The notes under the pieces: generated by a model | What the model saw: only the letters and a program-made list of their open reading frames with translations | The model's database searches: none | What the model was told of the DNA's origin: nothing | From: Gentiana macrophylla | Taxonomy: Eukaryota > Streptophyta > Magnoliopsida > Gentianales > Gentianaceae | Direction of reading: 5' to 3' | Length of the DNA stretch: 64,000 nucleotides | Assembly (NCBI GenBank): GCA_026214975.1 | Contig: CM047808.1 | Span: 68,474,583-68,538,582 of the forward strand | Program-made: the position numbers and the translations under genes | Shown: positions 54,169 to 64,000 of the stretch, in pieces | Position numbering within the stretch: position 1 is the first letter of the stretch | How the letters are laid out: each line of letters starts with the position of its first letter

Positions 54169-55714
54169 ATGGAAGCATTACTGAATAACGCCAGCAAGGT
54201 AAATGGAAATAATTTTAATAATGCAAATTTTGTTAACCAAGCTGTGGTTGCACGGGAAATGCGTAAGCTATGCAACGCCTACAATTGAACAATTCATCAC
54301 TGCTATCGTAGTGCCTGAAAATGCTGTTGAAGTTTACCACCCGAAACCTAATGTCATTCGAATGGTGGCAAACTATTCCACTTTTCATGGTATCCTGAAT
54401 GATGATCCTGGCATTCACGTGATGAATTTCTTAAAGATCGTTAGTACTTTGAAGCCAGAGGTTCCTGAGGATAACATTAAGCTGAAACATTTTCCTTTCA
54501 CTTTGAAAGATAAAGCAAAGCAATGGCTTTTCTCTTTAGAGGCTAGATCAATCATGACCTGGGAGGAACTGCTACAAAAGTTCATGAATAAGTACTTCCC
54601 TATAGGAAACACCTTTAAGTTACGCCAAGATATATTGGGGTTCAAGCAGCAACTTGGGTAGAATTATGATCAAGCTTGGGAATGTTTTAAGGAGTCCGTG
54701 TGGAAGTGCCCTCATCATGATATCCCTCTATGGATTTTAATGCAAACCTTTTACCATGGATTGAGAGCTATGGAGAAGATAGGAGTAGATGCCTCCAGCA
54801 ATGGAGCGTTTGTTCTTTTATCTCCTAAGGAGGCACAAGGAAAGATGGACCAAATAGGAATGAATAGCCAATAGGGAGGCGGTGAAATAACAACTGAGAA
54901 GATGGCCGATAATTTATTTGAGGAGGATGTATCGCATAAGATCCTGCATACTCTATTGCTCATAAATGATAAGGTGGATGGTATGCATGAGAGGATTCAA
55001 TGAGTAGAGACTAGAAAAGGGACGGAAACGACTAGGCCAATAGAGAATGCGGGTACTAAAGAAGCCAATTACATTAGGAGATTGGGTTATCACTATGATG
55101 GTTACAAACCAAAACATGACCACCCTGAATTCTGATGGAATGATCCGAATGATGGGGTAAAACCACACAACACTTATGTACCTCAGCAAGCTCAAACTTA
55201 TGGTTAGGAAGTTGCACTTGAAAAGATGAGTAACACAATGTATGACACTGTGAATCAATTAGCAAATTCCATGACTAACTTGGCTGCAAACTTTCACCAA
55301 TACTGTCAAGAGAATGATGCCAAAGTCACCAACCAAGAAGCCTTAGTCCATAATCTCTCTCATCAAATAGGACAATTAGCTGAACAACTATCAACTAGAC
55401 CTCCTTGGGGATTTCTGAGCAACACTGATAGGAACCCTAGGGATGTGAATGCGATAATGATTAGAAATGAAAAGGAGCTTACTCCACCAATCCCAAAGAA
55501 CAAGGAAAATGTAGAGGATGTTGGGGATGAGGAGAAAGTGCCCGATGAGGCATTTACACCCTCTGGAACTGAACAAATCTGCTTAGAAAAGCCCTCCGAT
55601 GAGCAATTATCCGCCATATCTACCATTTTAGGGTATAGTGATTGCGCCGAAATATCTCGCGAAGTGAGGTTGTTAAGGCTGAGAAGCAACAACCATGGTT
55701 TAAAGATTATGTGA
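54169..55714 (+). pseudogene. Athila-type gag
   Basis: The presumed start ATG 54169 (MEALLNNASKVN) meets a TGA at about 54286. In the next frame 54203-54661 covers the retrotransposon gag capsid domain: KPNVIRMVANYSTFHGIL, DPGIHVMNFLKIVSTL, LKHFPFTLKDKAKQWLFSLE and WEELLQKFMNKYFP. The frame goes on to 55714 with five more stops (near 54660, 54872, 55001, 55134 and 55204), including EEDVSHKILHTLLLINDKVD and HNLSHQIGQLAEQLSTRPPW, the usual gag tail. It ends at the deletion junction. Confidence 0.85.
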
Positions 55715-56988
55715 ATTATTTATCCGGGAGATATTTACCACCAGACTTGAACTAGCAGCTAAACAAGAAGTTCTTTGCGGACCTTAAATACTATTATTGG
55801 GATGAACCCTATCTTTTTAAGCGTTGCTCAGACAACATCTTTAGAAGATGTGTTCCTGAGAATGAATTCCTCGATATACTTAAACATTGCCATACTTATG
55901 AAGCAGGAGGACACTATGGAGGGGACAAAACTGCTGCTAAAGTTCTCCAATGTGGTTTCTACTGGCCAAATCTTTACAAAACTGCACACGAATATGCTAG
56001 ATCCTGTCATTCATGCCAAATGACGGGCAATATCTCGAAGAGAAATGAAATGCCACTGAGGAGTATCCTAGAACCAGAAATCTTTGATGTATGGGGTATT
56101 GATTTTGTGGGACCTTTCACTTCGTCTGTTTCAAACCGCTATATATTGGTTGCGGTCGACTATGTGTCTAAATGGGTTGAGTCTATTTCTTCACCTACCA
56201 ATGATGCAAAGGTTTTACTGCAGTTTTTAAAGAAAAATATCTTCATGCGGTTTGGAATCCCTCGTGCCATCATTAGTGATAATGGGAGCCATTTCTGTAA
56301 TAAGCCGTTTGAGAAGTTAATGGCCATGTACGGGGTGAGACATAAGTTAGCTACCGCTTATCATCCTCAAACAAGTGGTCAAGTTGAGGTCACGAACCGA
56401 GAGATTAAGCGCATCCTGGAAAAAATTGTGATCCCAACAAGGAAAGATTGGTCGTTGAAGTTAGATGACACTTTATGGGCTTATCGGACTGCGTATAAGA
56501 CTTCCATAGGTATGTCCCCGTACCAGATTGTTTTTGGGAAAGCGTGTCATCTACCGGTTGAACTTGAGCACCGTGCCTTATGGGCTACTCGTATGTTGAA
56601 TTTAGATGAAAGTTTAGCTAGAGAAAAAAGATTGTTGGAATTAACTCGCCTAGAAGAGTTTCGCATTGAAGCTTACGAGAATGCTCGGATCTATAAAGAG
56701 CGCACTAAGAGATTTCATGATAAAAAGATCCTTGACCGCACCTTTAAGGTGGGTGATATGGTTCTTGTTTACAATTTGCGCTTGAAACTTTTCCCGGGAA
56801 AGCTAAAATCAAGATGGTTTGGTCCTTATAAAGTGAGTAAAGTATTTCCTTCCGGAGCTGTAGAGGTAAGTCACTTGGATGATCGAAAGACTTTTGTGGT
56901 GAATGGCCACCGATTAAAGCATTACCTCTGGAGTCAATTTGATAGGGAGGAAGAAGTATTTACTCTCGGAAATCCTAGTTACAACTAG
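55676..56988 (+). pseudogene. Athila-type RNase H end and integrase
   Basis: From about 55680 the frame reads KAEKQQPWFKDYVNYLSG and [20 protein letters not shown], the RNase H to integrase junction of Athila pol, with one TAG. The zinc-binding region follows ([35 protein letters not shown]). The core is open to 56988 with the full triad: [20 protein letters not shown] and [18 protein letters not shown]. The C-terminus includes [16 protein letters not shown] and [17 protein letters not shown]. The integrase is nearly intact although the enzymes before it are missing. Confidence 0.9.
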
Positions 56989-57994
56989 ATCATCGTGGAA
57001 CTGAGTCCAGCTGACGACTATAACCTCAGAACTATTTCTTAAAAAACTATCTTTTAGGTAATTTTGGTTTGTTTTTATTTTTGCTTTTAATAAAGTAGCA
57101 TGAGCCTATGAAGGTTTTTTTTTATCTCGCCATGTTCCGATTCTAAGTTCGGAATAAACAAGGTTTTTTCCTTGATAGCCACCATGTGAGTTTTGAAGTT
57201 TTTAACCCTTAGGTTTTCTTGTCTTTGGGTGTATGAAATAATGTGGCTTAATTTGTTTTTGGATAGTGTATATCTAATTACTGCCACATTATTTTATAAC
57301 TTCCATTAACATGTTATTAACAGTTTTGTGGAGTTTCTGTTTGGTTTACTTTAACAGGATTTTGTTTGCTTCTCCACGACGTTCTTGGATTACTCCTGCA
57401 TTCTGCATCTTACTTGAGAGCCGTTTCCAGAGCTAAGTCTTTTTCTTAAATTCTCATTTTTCTTTGTCATTGGGGACAATGCCATTTTTAAGTGGGGGGT
57501 AGGAGACTTAGCTATGTGGTGTTATAATTGAAAAATCGAATGAAACGGTGAAAATTGGAAAAAAAAAACTGAAGGAAAAAAATGCCAAATTCACTATATC
57601 AACCCTTAGAATTGGGAGTTCTTAAACATGGAATTGGTAGGAAAAGAACCAAGTTGCATGAGTACGTGATTATTTTATACTTATGTGATGTAAATTTAAT
57701 GATATTCATGCCGACTGTTGCAAGTAGTTATTTATTATTCGACTACTCAATTTGTGAATCGACGTTTACCCCACGAATTATAACAACTGGAAGAATTATG
57801 TGTACATTGCGTAGATGATTGGTTATGTGAACTTAGTGTCGATATTTATCTGTTGATGTATTCTTATCCTTTGGCCATTAAAGCGGAGTAATAAGCTTGA
57901 GAATTATCTGTGTTTTAACAATGCATTAAACACTAGGCTTGTAGTAACATTACCAAAGTAGCCCCGAGCTTGGGGTAATATTCAATGCTATTGA
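56989..57994 (+). other. Athila-type 3' region after pol
   Basis: Non-coding. Contains TTGGGGACAATGCCATTTTTAA followed by GTGGGGGGTAGG (57470-57507), the G-rich block that usually follows pol in these elements. The ORF at 57582-57818 shows no recognised domain. The region ends at the insertion of Tekay element B, whose target copy is probably ATTGA (57990-57994). Confidence 0.65.
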
Positions 57995-58616
57995 TGTAAC
58001 GCCCCGTTCCCGGACACCGAGTCCTTATCCGGAAATGAAACGTCCGCACGTATAAAATAAAAGTAAATTCACTTTATACGTAAGCCTCTACTACGTCGTA
58101 TCAAATTAAAGCAAACGGAAGCAAAACTCGGGTATAAAATTTCTAAACGTTTAAGAATAGAAAAGGGGAATCTAAAAGCGGAAATGTAAATTTATTACAT
58201 TTGATAAAGTATGAAAAAAAATCCCAAAAAAAGAAAGTACTACACGTCTCGGAAGACCAAAAGTCAACCTCAAAAGTATCAAAGAATCCAAATGTAAAAG
58301 GTAAAGCTGTAAATGATAAGTCTTCAACGAGTGCCGTCAAACGTCATCGTCGAACTCCTCCTCGAAAACCTGTTCGTCTTCTCGTCCCCAAACACATAGA
58401 AAAAACATGTATTTGAGGTAAGTACAACGTACTTAATAAGAAAGAGAAGCTATGAAAACAACTGTAGTTTATAAGGAAAAGATACTTAAACCGATTGGTT
58501 GTTTATGTGAAACCGACTCAATCTTGGGTTCATTTCATGTCCATCAACACGAATTGATTAAACGTTTCTACCTAGCTTATCTATGTTACAACCGCACTCA
58601 AGGGCACTACGCGCAT

Positions 58617-58826
58617 CCACCTCAGCAGAGTCCCTCCGTACTTAGGGTCATTATGACCTACGGAGTTCCTCCACCTCGGGAACACTCTTTTGCAACATAT
58701 TAGTGGATCACACCAATATCCACGAAGTCTAGAAAAGGTAGACTCCGATATATTGCTTGCGCGTCTCAGCGGAGTCCCTCTGTACTTAGGGTCTTTTGAC
58801 CTACAGAGTTCCTCCACCTTCAGAGG
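58617..58826. repeat. Duplicated stem-loop unit in the element B LTR
   Basis: CTCAGCAGAGTCCCTCCGTA with ACTTAGGGTCATTATGACC (58620-58660) recurs at 58765-58800 as CTCAGCGGAGTCCCTCTGTA with ACTTAGGGTCTTTTGACC. Each copy pairs with itself: CTCCGTA..GGTCA / TGACC..TACGGAG in the first, CTCTGTA..GGTC / GACC..TACAGAG in the second. Base changes in the second copy are compensatory (CCGTA/TACGG to CTGTA/TACAG). Confidence 0.85.
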
Positions 58827-59249
58827 TAGCACATGCATCGCGATTTAGCCTGGTGCCTAGCCAAGAGAGACATGTTGTTTAATCTTTTACTAGTCAAGTA
58901 CGTTGTTTATTAGGATGATTAACTAGCCACCTAAGTGTTTTCAAATAATCTCCCTCACATAGACTACTCTCTTCCTAGACCACTAGACACGGACAAGTCC
59001 TAGCAATTACACAGACATTGATGAATGCTAACTCATCAAAGCACAAGCCTATCATGCTCTTCCGACGGATCCGAACTTCAACTCCCTTTAAGAGTACATT
59101 CGGTGTTTTAACTGAACGAATCAGAAGCTCAATTCAGGCTTGTTCAAGTTTATACCATTTAAAATATCATATATGAAGGTTTCATAAAGCTAAATCATGC
59201 TTATAAGGCTGAACAACAACCAACAAAGAAAGAAGGACAAAACAAGCTA

Positions 59250-59464
59250 GACACCCGTTTAAGGCTCTGGACGCCCGTCTGAAGTTTATTGGATGCCCGT
59301 CCAAAGATGGACGCCCGTCCACTATACCCAGACGCCCGTCCACATAAAACAGTTTCAATCCTGAAGGTAAAACTACACTTCAAACGCCCGTCCAAGAAAG
59401 CCAGACGCTCGTCCGAAATGTGCCCCAAGTAGACGCCCGTCCAGAGAGGCCAGACGCTCGTCCA
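59250..59464. repeat. Nine phased GACGCCCGTCC motifs in the element B LTR
   Basis: Cores of the form ACGCCCGTCC begin at 59251, 59271, 59293, 59311, 59332, 59384, 59405, 59433 and 59454. The best copies read GGACGCCCGTCC, an inverted repeat GGACG/CGTCC around CC. Most steps are 18-22 bp; two are longer (52 and 28). Confidence 0.9.
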
Positions 59465-60164
59465 CCTGGGTTTGACTAGAACCCTAAACCTTCGTCATGC
59501 GATTTCCAAAACAATTCCAAACCGAACAGCAGCAAGAAAAACACAAAAAAACTCTGAAAATTGTGTCTAAACATATCATGGCACTTATGATCAATGACCA
59601 ACCCATAAACTCATCAATCTAGCATCAAAACACCCTACAATTCCATCTAAACCTTATAAAAGACATTTGAGATCATAAGGATAGTTTCCTTACCTAATTG
59701 CAGCCGCAGAAACTGATCAAAAACTCAAAAAAAGCCTACTGCTTTGCCAATCATACTGGTATCAAGACGATGCTTTCCTCACGACGATTCTAACGCTCCC
59801 GTCCGATCTGAAAACCACCAAGAACTGCTTCAATTATTGGTGAAACTTCCCAACCCTCAACTCCCTCCTTGAATGCGCAGAAGAGAGGGGAAAAACGTTG
59901 CTGCTCTCTTTTTTTTTGGTAAAAAGGTTATGGGGATTATCGGTCTAATTTTTCCTTTAAATACCCCTTCCCATAAAACCTTAGTTTTCCTTATTTGCCC
60001 TTAGTCATAAAAAAATAGATTTCCTCAACTATATATATACATACCACTCGAAATATATATACATAACGTCCAAATTAATTAACTCCGAATAAAAGGAACC
60101 GAACCCAATATTTCGTTTTCACAAAAAGACACATCTGCCCTTTCTCGAAAATCAGAATATTACA

Positions 60165-60180
60165 TTCCTCCCCCCTTAAA
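60165..60180 (-). promoter_or_regulatory. Element B polypurine tract
   Basis: The minus strand reads TTTAAGGGGGGAGGAA directly before the 3' LTR, the same as in element A apart from the first base. Confidence 0.92.
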
Positions 60181-60199
60181 AGGAGTTTCGTCCTCGAAA

Positions 60200-61512
60200 C
60201 TAGAACATACCTGGTAGGTCCGCAAACTCTTGGAACTCACTGATCATGTCGCTTTCCACTTCCCAAGTTGCCTCCTCGGGTGAATGATTGCTCCACTGAA
60301 CCAACACCAAGGGAATCATCCGCCTCTTAATCGTCTTTTCATTCCGGTCTAAAATCTTGATAGGTCTCTCGTCGAAAGCAAGATTATCTTGTAGGATTTC
60401 TGGATCAACCGTAGTTTCAACATCGTTTTTTGTCAGACATTTCTTCAACATCGAAACGTGAAATACGTTATGAATTCTCGACATTGATTCTGGCAACTGA
60501 AGCTTATAAGCTAACGTTCCAACTCTTTCCAAGATCTCAAAAGGTCCAACATACCTTGGACTTAGCTTTCCTTTCTGTCCAAAGCGTTTCACTCCTTTCA
60601 TCGGTGAAGCTCGGAGGTAAACTCTATCACCGACTTCAAACTCTAGGGGTCTTCTTCTAACATCAGCCCAACTTTTCTGCCTGTGTTGAGCTGCCTTCAA
60701 ATTCTTCTTGACCAACAGAACCCTTTCCTTTTCTTGCTCAACCATTTCCGGCCCTGTAATCTGTCTCCCTCCGACTTCACCCCAAAACAGTGGCGTCCGA
60801 CATCTTCTCCCATACAACGCTTCAAACGGCAGCATGCCTATGCTTGCATGAAAACTGTTGTTATAGGCAAACTCTGCTACCGATAGGTAATCATTCCATG
60901 ATCCGCCTACCTCCAAAACACAAGCTCTTAACATGTCTTCAAGTGTTTGGATGGTCCTCTCAGATGGTCCATCTGTCTGAGGATGAAAAGCCGTGCTCAA
61001 ATCCAACTTAGTTCCAAAGGCTTCTTGTAAGCTCTTCCAAAACCGACTGACGAACCTCGAATCACGATCCGAAACTATAGAGATAGGAACTCCGTGTAGC
61101 TTCACTATATTATCCAGATATAGTGTCGTCATCTTCTTCAACGGCATGTCAACTTTGTATGGCAAGAAATGGGCAGATTTGGTCAATCTATCCACAATTA
61201 CCCAAATTGCATCATGCCCCCCTTTGTCCTAGGTAATCCGGTGATGAAATCCATCGTAATCTTATCCCACTTCCATTCGAGGATGTCCAATGGCTTAAGC
61301 ATTCCCGGGTCTTCTATGTTCTCGCTTTAACCTCGACAAACATCACACTCTGCCACAAACTTGGCTATTTCCAACTTCATCGAGGGCCACCAAAATCTTT
61401 CCTTTAAATCTCTGTACATTTTAGTAGCGCCTGGATGAACCGCAAAAGCATTTCTGTGTGCCTCTTCCATAATTCTTTGTCTTAGGTCGCCGACATTAGG
61501 TAGGTACCACAT
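60200..61512 (-). pseudogene. Element B integrase with chromodomain
   Basis: The zinc-binding region is at 61327-61512 (HPGATKMYRDLKERFWWPSM, CDVCRG), ended by a TAA at about 61329. The core from 61195 has IVSDRDSRFVSRFW and FHPQTDGPSERTI, that is Asp and Glu of the triad. The first Asp lies upstream across a frameshift at a run of six C (about 61219-61224). Then AEFAYNNSFHASIGMLPFEA, RRRPLEFEVGDRVYLRASPM and the chromodomain LVLVQWSNHSPEEATWEVES to the stop at 60200. Two lesions. Confidence 0.92.
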
Positions 61513-63147
61513 GACGATCCTGGTACCTGATTTCCACTCTTATCCAAAGACGTAACAAATCAGAGGCTTCTCCCAGCAACTGCTTCAAATCAACCAAAAC
61601 CGGATCTTCGTCTTGCTTCTCCCGAATGTCATCCATCAACTCAGATCTTGCTAACAACGGTGCCACAAACTGCCGGTCTTCGATCTGATCAAAGCTTCTA
61701 ATTTGTAGCCCATCTAGCCTTTCTGCCACTACCTCAACACTGGAAGCTGCAAACATTGGTTTCCTGCTCAAAGCATCTGCTACTACATTTGCTTTTCCCG
61801 GATGGTACTGAATATCCAAATCGTAATCCTTTACAAATTCTAACCATCTCCTCTGTCTCATATTCAGATTCTCTTGGGTGAAGAAATACCTTAAACTCTT
61901 ATGGTCGGTGAAGATCCTTGCTTTAACCCCATACAAGTAGTGCCTCCAAGTCTTTAAGGTAAAAACTACCGCTGCCAACTCTAGATCATGTGTCGGGTAA
62001 TTCTTCTCATGCACCTTCAACTGCCTAGATGCATAGGCGATCACTTTCCCTCCTTGAATTAACACACAACCTAGACCCTGTCCTGAAGCATCGGTATAGA
62101 CGTCGTAATTATCAAAGATCTCCGGAACTGCTAACACTGGGGCCGTAGTCAACTTCTCCGATTAATGCGAAAAGCTATTTCGCACTCTCTAGTCCATTCA
62201 AACTTCACATTCTTCTGTGTCAGCATAGTGAGTGGAGTAGCTATCTTTGAAAAGTCTTGTACAAATTTCCGGTAGTAACCAGCCAACCCAAGAAAACTTC
62301 TTACTTCTGAAACGGTGGTAGGTCTAGGCCAATTCTCAACTGCCTCAATTTTCACTTGATCAACTTGAATACCATCTCCAGAAATCACATGACCCAAGAA
62401 ACTAACTCGATCCAGCCAAAAGTCACACTTTGAAAACTTTGCATATAACTGATTCTTCTTCAAGGTCTCCAACACTGTCCTCAAGTGTTCCTCGTGTTCT
62501 TTTTCATCCTTTGAGTAGATAAGGATATCGTCTATGAACACAATCACAAACTTATCCAAATACGGCATGAAAACGCGTTGCATCAAATCCATAAAGGCAG
62601 ATGGAGCATTAGTGAGTCCAAATGGCATGACAAGGAACTCATAATGTCCGTATCTCGTACTGAAGGCCGTCTTTGGTATATCTGCCACTTTAATCTTCAA
62701 CTGATGATAACCGGATCTCAAGTCAATCTTGGAGAACACTTTCTTGCCTTGCAATTGGTTAAACAGATCATCTATCCTTGGTAGAGGGTACTTATTCTTG
62801 ATGGTAAGGTTATTCAGCGCTCGGTAATCGATACACATCCGCATGCTACCATCCTTCTTCTTCACGAACAAGACAGGGGCTCCCCAAGGCGAGGTATTGG
62901 GCTGAATTATGTTCCTTTCAAGCATATCTTTAAGTTGAGCCTTTAACTCCTTTAATTCAGCCGGTGCCATCCTATAGGGTGCCTTAGGAACTGGTGGCGC
63001 TCTGGGTACCAACTTGATCTCAAACTCGATTTCCCTATCAGGCATGTTTCCCGGTAGCTCTTCTGGAAACACCTCGGGATACTCTCTTACTATAGGAGTT
63101 TCTTCTAACTTCGGCTTCACTTGTTCTACATCCACTGCATACAACAA
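61496..63147 (-). pseudogene. Element B reverse transcriptase and RNase H
   Basis: The frame 62149-63147 encodes [80 protein letters not shown] and [20 protein letters not shown] with the FIDD active site. A frameshift near 62155 leads to 61496-62152, RNase [20 protein letters not shown] with the catalytic DAS present, [40 protein letters not shown] and [20 protein letters not shown] further frameshift near 61510 precedes integrase. Upstream the frame is separated from protease by a TAG at 63148. Confidence 0.93.
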
Positions 63148-63589
63148 TTAGCCCTCACAACCCTTCTGACAAGCCCTGATGGCCTTAAACGCCGAAATTA
63201 TCGGATGCCGCTTCTTACTCGGCTTGTACACATTCCCTTGATACATCTTGTCTGACTGTCCAGGTACTTTAAAAGTCACTTTCTTCTCCCTACAGTCCAA
63301 GTGAACATAATTCTCAGATAGCCAATCTATTCCGAGGATTACATCAAAATCCGAGAAGTCAAAAACTGTGAAGTCGCTCTTGCATCGATAAGGTCCAACT
63401 CGAACTCCCACTGAGGTATCATCCTAGTCACCTTTGTTACCTTCCCTAATGGTGTAGTTATCTCCAAAGTATTCCTTAAAGGTTCTGAAGGTAAGTTCAA
63501 TTTCTTAGCTACCTTGGTTGACACAAAAGTATTTGACGCTCCCGTATCAAACAAAGCCTTGACCACTAGGTTTTCTAACATCATCGTAC
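63148..63589 (-). pseudogene. Element B protease
   Basis: ENLVVKALFDTGASNTFVST contains the DTGAS active site (about 63535-63560). Then LEITTPLGKVTKVTRMIP. A frameshift near 63405 moves the rest to the next frame: VGPYRCKSDFTVFDFSDFDV, ILGIDWLSENYVHLDCREKK. It starts right after the putative intron acceptor. Normally cleaves Gag-Pol. Confidence 0.9.
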
Positions 63590-63683
63590 CTAGGAAGCAT
63601 ATTCATTTATTTAAATATAGTTACAACATGAATAAACATGCTATAAAATATCTTAACAAAAGAACAAAACAACAACATGGTAC
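63590..63683 (-). other. Putative 94-bp intron between gag and protease, element B
   Basis: On the minus strand it begins GTACCATG after TTTCAG and ends TTCCTAG before GTACGATG. Length 94 bp and phase 1, exactly as in element A. Read through without splicing, the gag frame continues 27 codons and stops at 63607, and protease has its own frame. Splicing is inferred. Confidence 0.65.
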
Positions 63684-64000
63684 CTGAAATAACGTCGTCC
63701 TCTTGTTCCACAAAACCAGCGTCAACTGCAAAAACTTGAACCGGTCGGCTTGGGCCGCTCTTTCCGCTTCCTTGACTCGAACTACCTCTGTTCCCTCTGT
63801 TTGGACACGCTCTAGAAAAGTGTCCCGGCTCTCCGCAGATGTAGAAACCAGCATTGTTCTGCCTGCACTCTCCTGAGTGATTTCTGTTACACTTAGAGCA
63901 AAGCGAGTGCACTGTTCGGGGCCTTAGCTGCCGTAGGAGCCGTCGTCTTCTTGACATTCTGTTGCGGAGCTCCCCTAAAATTTCCTTGGCTTGTCCCAAA
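63684..64000 (-). pseudogene. Element B gag C-terminus (partial)
   Basis: The minus strand encodes CSKCNRNHSGECRQNNAGFY and then ICGEPGHFSRACPN. The CCHC knuckle reads YICGEPGHFSRAC, where the first Cys of C-X2-C is replaced by Tyr (element A has CFSC). A Ser-Gly-rich link and an acidic end VEQEDDVIS follow to the intron donor. The capsid part lies beyond the right edge. Confidence 0.85.

Larger units (their letters stand above)
52018..57994 (+). mobile_element. Athila-type Ty3/gypsy element with internal pol deletion
   Basis: Plus-strand order: 5' LTR, PBS for tRNA-Asp, gag, RNase H end, integrase, long G-rich 3' region. Protease, RT and most of RNase H are absent. The 3' part is cut at 57995 by Tekay element B, so its 3' LTR should lie right of the window. 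It is inserted in the copia 3 5' LTR; the presumed 5-bp target copy is ATATC (52013-52017). Confidence 0.88.
57995..60164 (-). repeat. Element B 3' LTR (2170 bp)
   Basis: Plus-strand ends TGTAACGCCCCGTTCCCGG (57995) and CAGAATATTACA (60153-60164). Its 3' end carries the same CCGGATAAGGACTCGGTG hairpin loop region as element A. It also contains two copies of a stem-loop unit (58617-58826) and an array of GACGCCCGTCC motifs (59250-59464). ORFs inside are not considered genes. Confidence 0.92.
57995..64000 (-). mobile_element. Ty3/gypsy chromovirus element B (Tekay/Del-like), cut by the window edge
   Basis: Minus-strand order from the right edge: gag CCHC end, intron, protease, RT, RNase H, integrase with chromodomain, PPT, 3' LTR. 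Protein similarity to element A is high throughout. Only a handful of frame lesions are visible, so it is younger than element A, in line with it being the innermost insertion. The 5' LTR and gag start lie outside. Confidence 0.93.

Noticed and set aside
59250..59464. Possible CRISPR-like array
   Set aside because: Motif of about 11 bp, spacers about 10 bp and irregular, inside a plant LTR; neither repeat length nor context fits.

Overview
The window looks like heterochromatic intergenic DNA of a flowering plant, probably a eudicot. Nearly all of it is transposable-element sequence stacked by nested insertion, and I see no intact cellular gene. The plant origin follows from the element types: Ty1/copia elements of the SIRE/Maximus kind, Ty3/gypsy chromoviruses of the Tekay/Del kind, an Athila-type element primed by tRNA-Asp, a Tat-type element with an antisense ORF, a CACTA element, Stowaway MITEs and a Helitron end. 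Captured exons of two plant genes (RPN5 and a GH35 beta-galactosidase) agree with this.

Layout. 1-12857: minus-strand copia element 1, running off the left edge. Its 5' LTR (5065-12857) is split by a 6.1-kb CACTA transposon (6377-12503, TSD CTT) that carries exons of RPN5 and of a beta-galactosidase. 12858-15135: T-rich sequence without recognised genes, which continues at 22584. 15136-22578: plus-strand Tekay element A (TSD GAGTG) with a normal 2.2-kb 3' LTR but a 53-bp perfectly palindromic 5' end. 22584-26165: a Helitron 3' terminus, two adjacent Stowaway MITEs, a Harbinger-like MITE and another fold-back element, separated by AT-rich DNA and microsatellites.

26166 to about 42583: minus-strand Tat-type gypsy element with 3' LTR, PPT, a spliced-looking antisense ORF, an 88-bp tandem array, integrase, RNase H, RT and protease; gag is missing. 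Copia element 2 (27752-36185, near-perfect TSD) is inserted in its antisense ORF. Copia element 3 (from 42584, minus strand) is inserted in its 5' LTR. The 5' LTR of copia 3 is in turn broken at 52018 by a plus-strand Athila-type element that has lost protease, RT and most of RNase H. Tekay element B (57995 to the right edge, minus strand) is inserted in the 3' part of the Athila element.

Order of events read from the nesting: Tat, then copia 2 and copia 3 independently; Athila after copia 3; Tekay B after Athila. On the left, CACTA came after copia 1. All polyproteins carry stops, frameshifts or deletions, so none of these copies appears autonomous.

The least ordinary signals are: the palindromic micro-LTR of element A; a 94-bp phase-1 GT-AG intron at the gag/protease junction of both Tekay elements; the two-gene capture inside the CACTA element; the spliced antisense ORF of the Tat element; and an array of GGACGCCCGTCC-like half-palindromes spaced at about 21 bp in the LTR of element B. 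I did not find a clearly novel multi-gene system.
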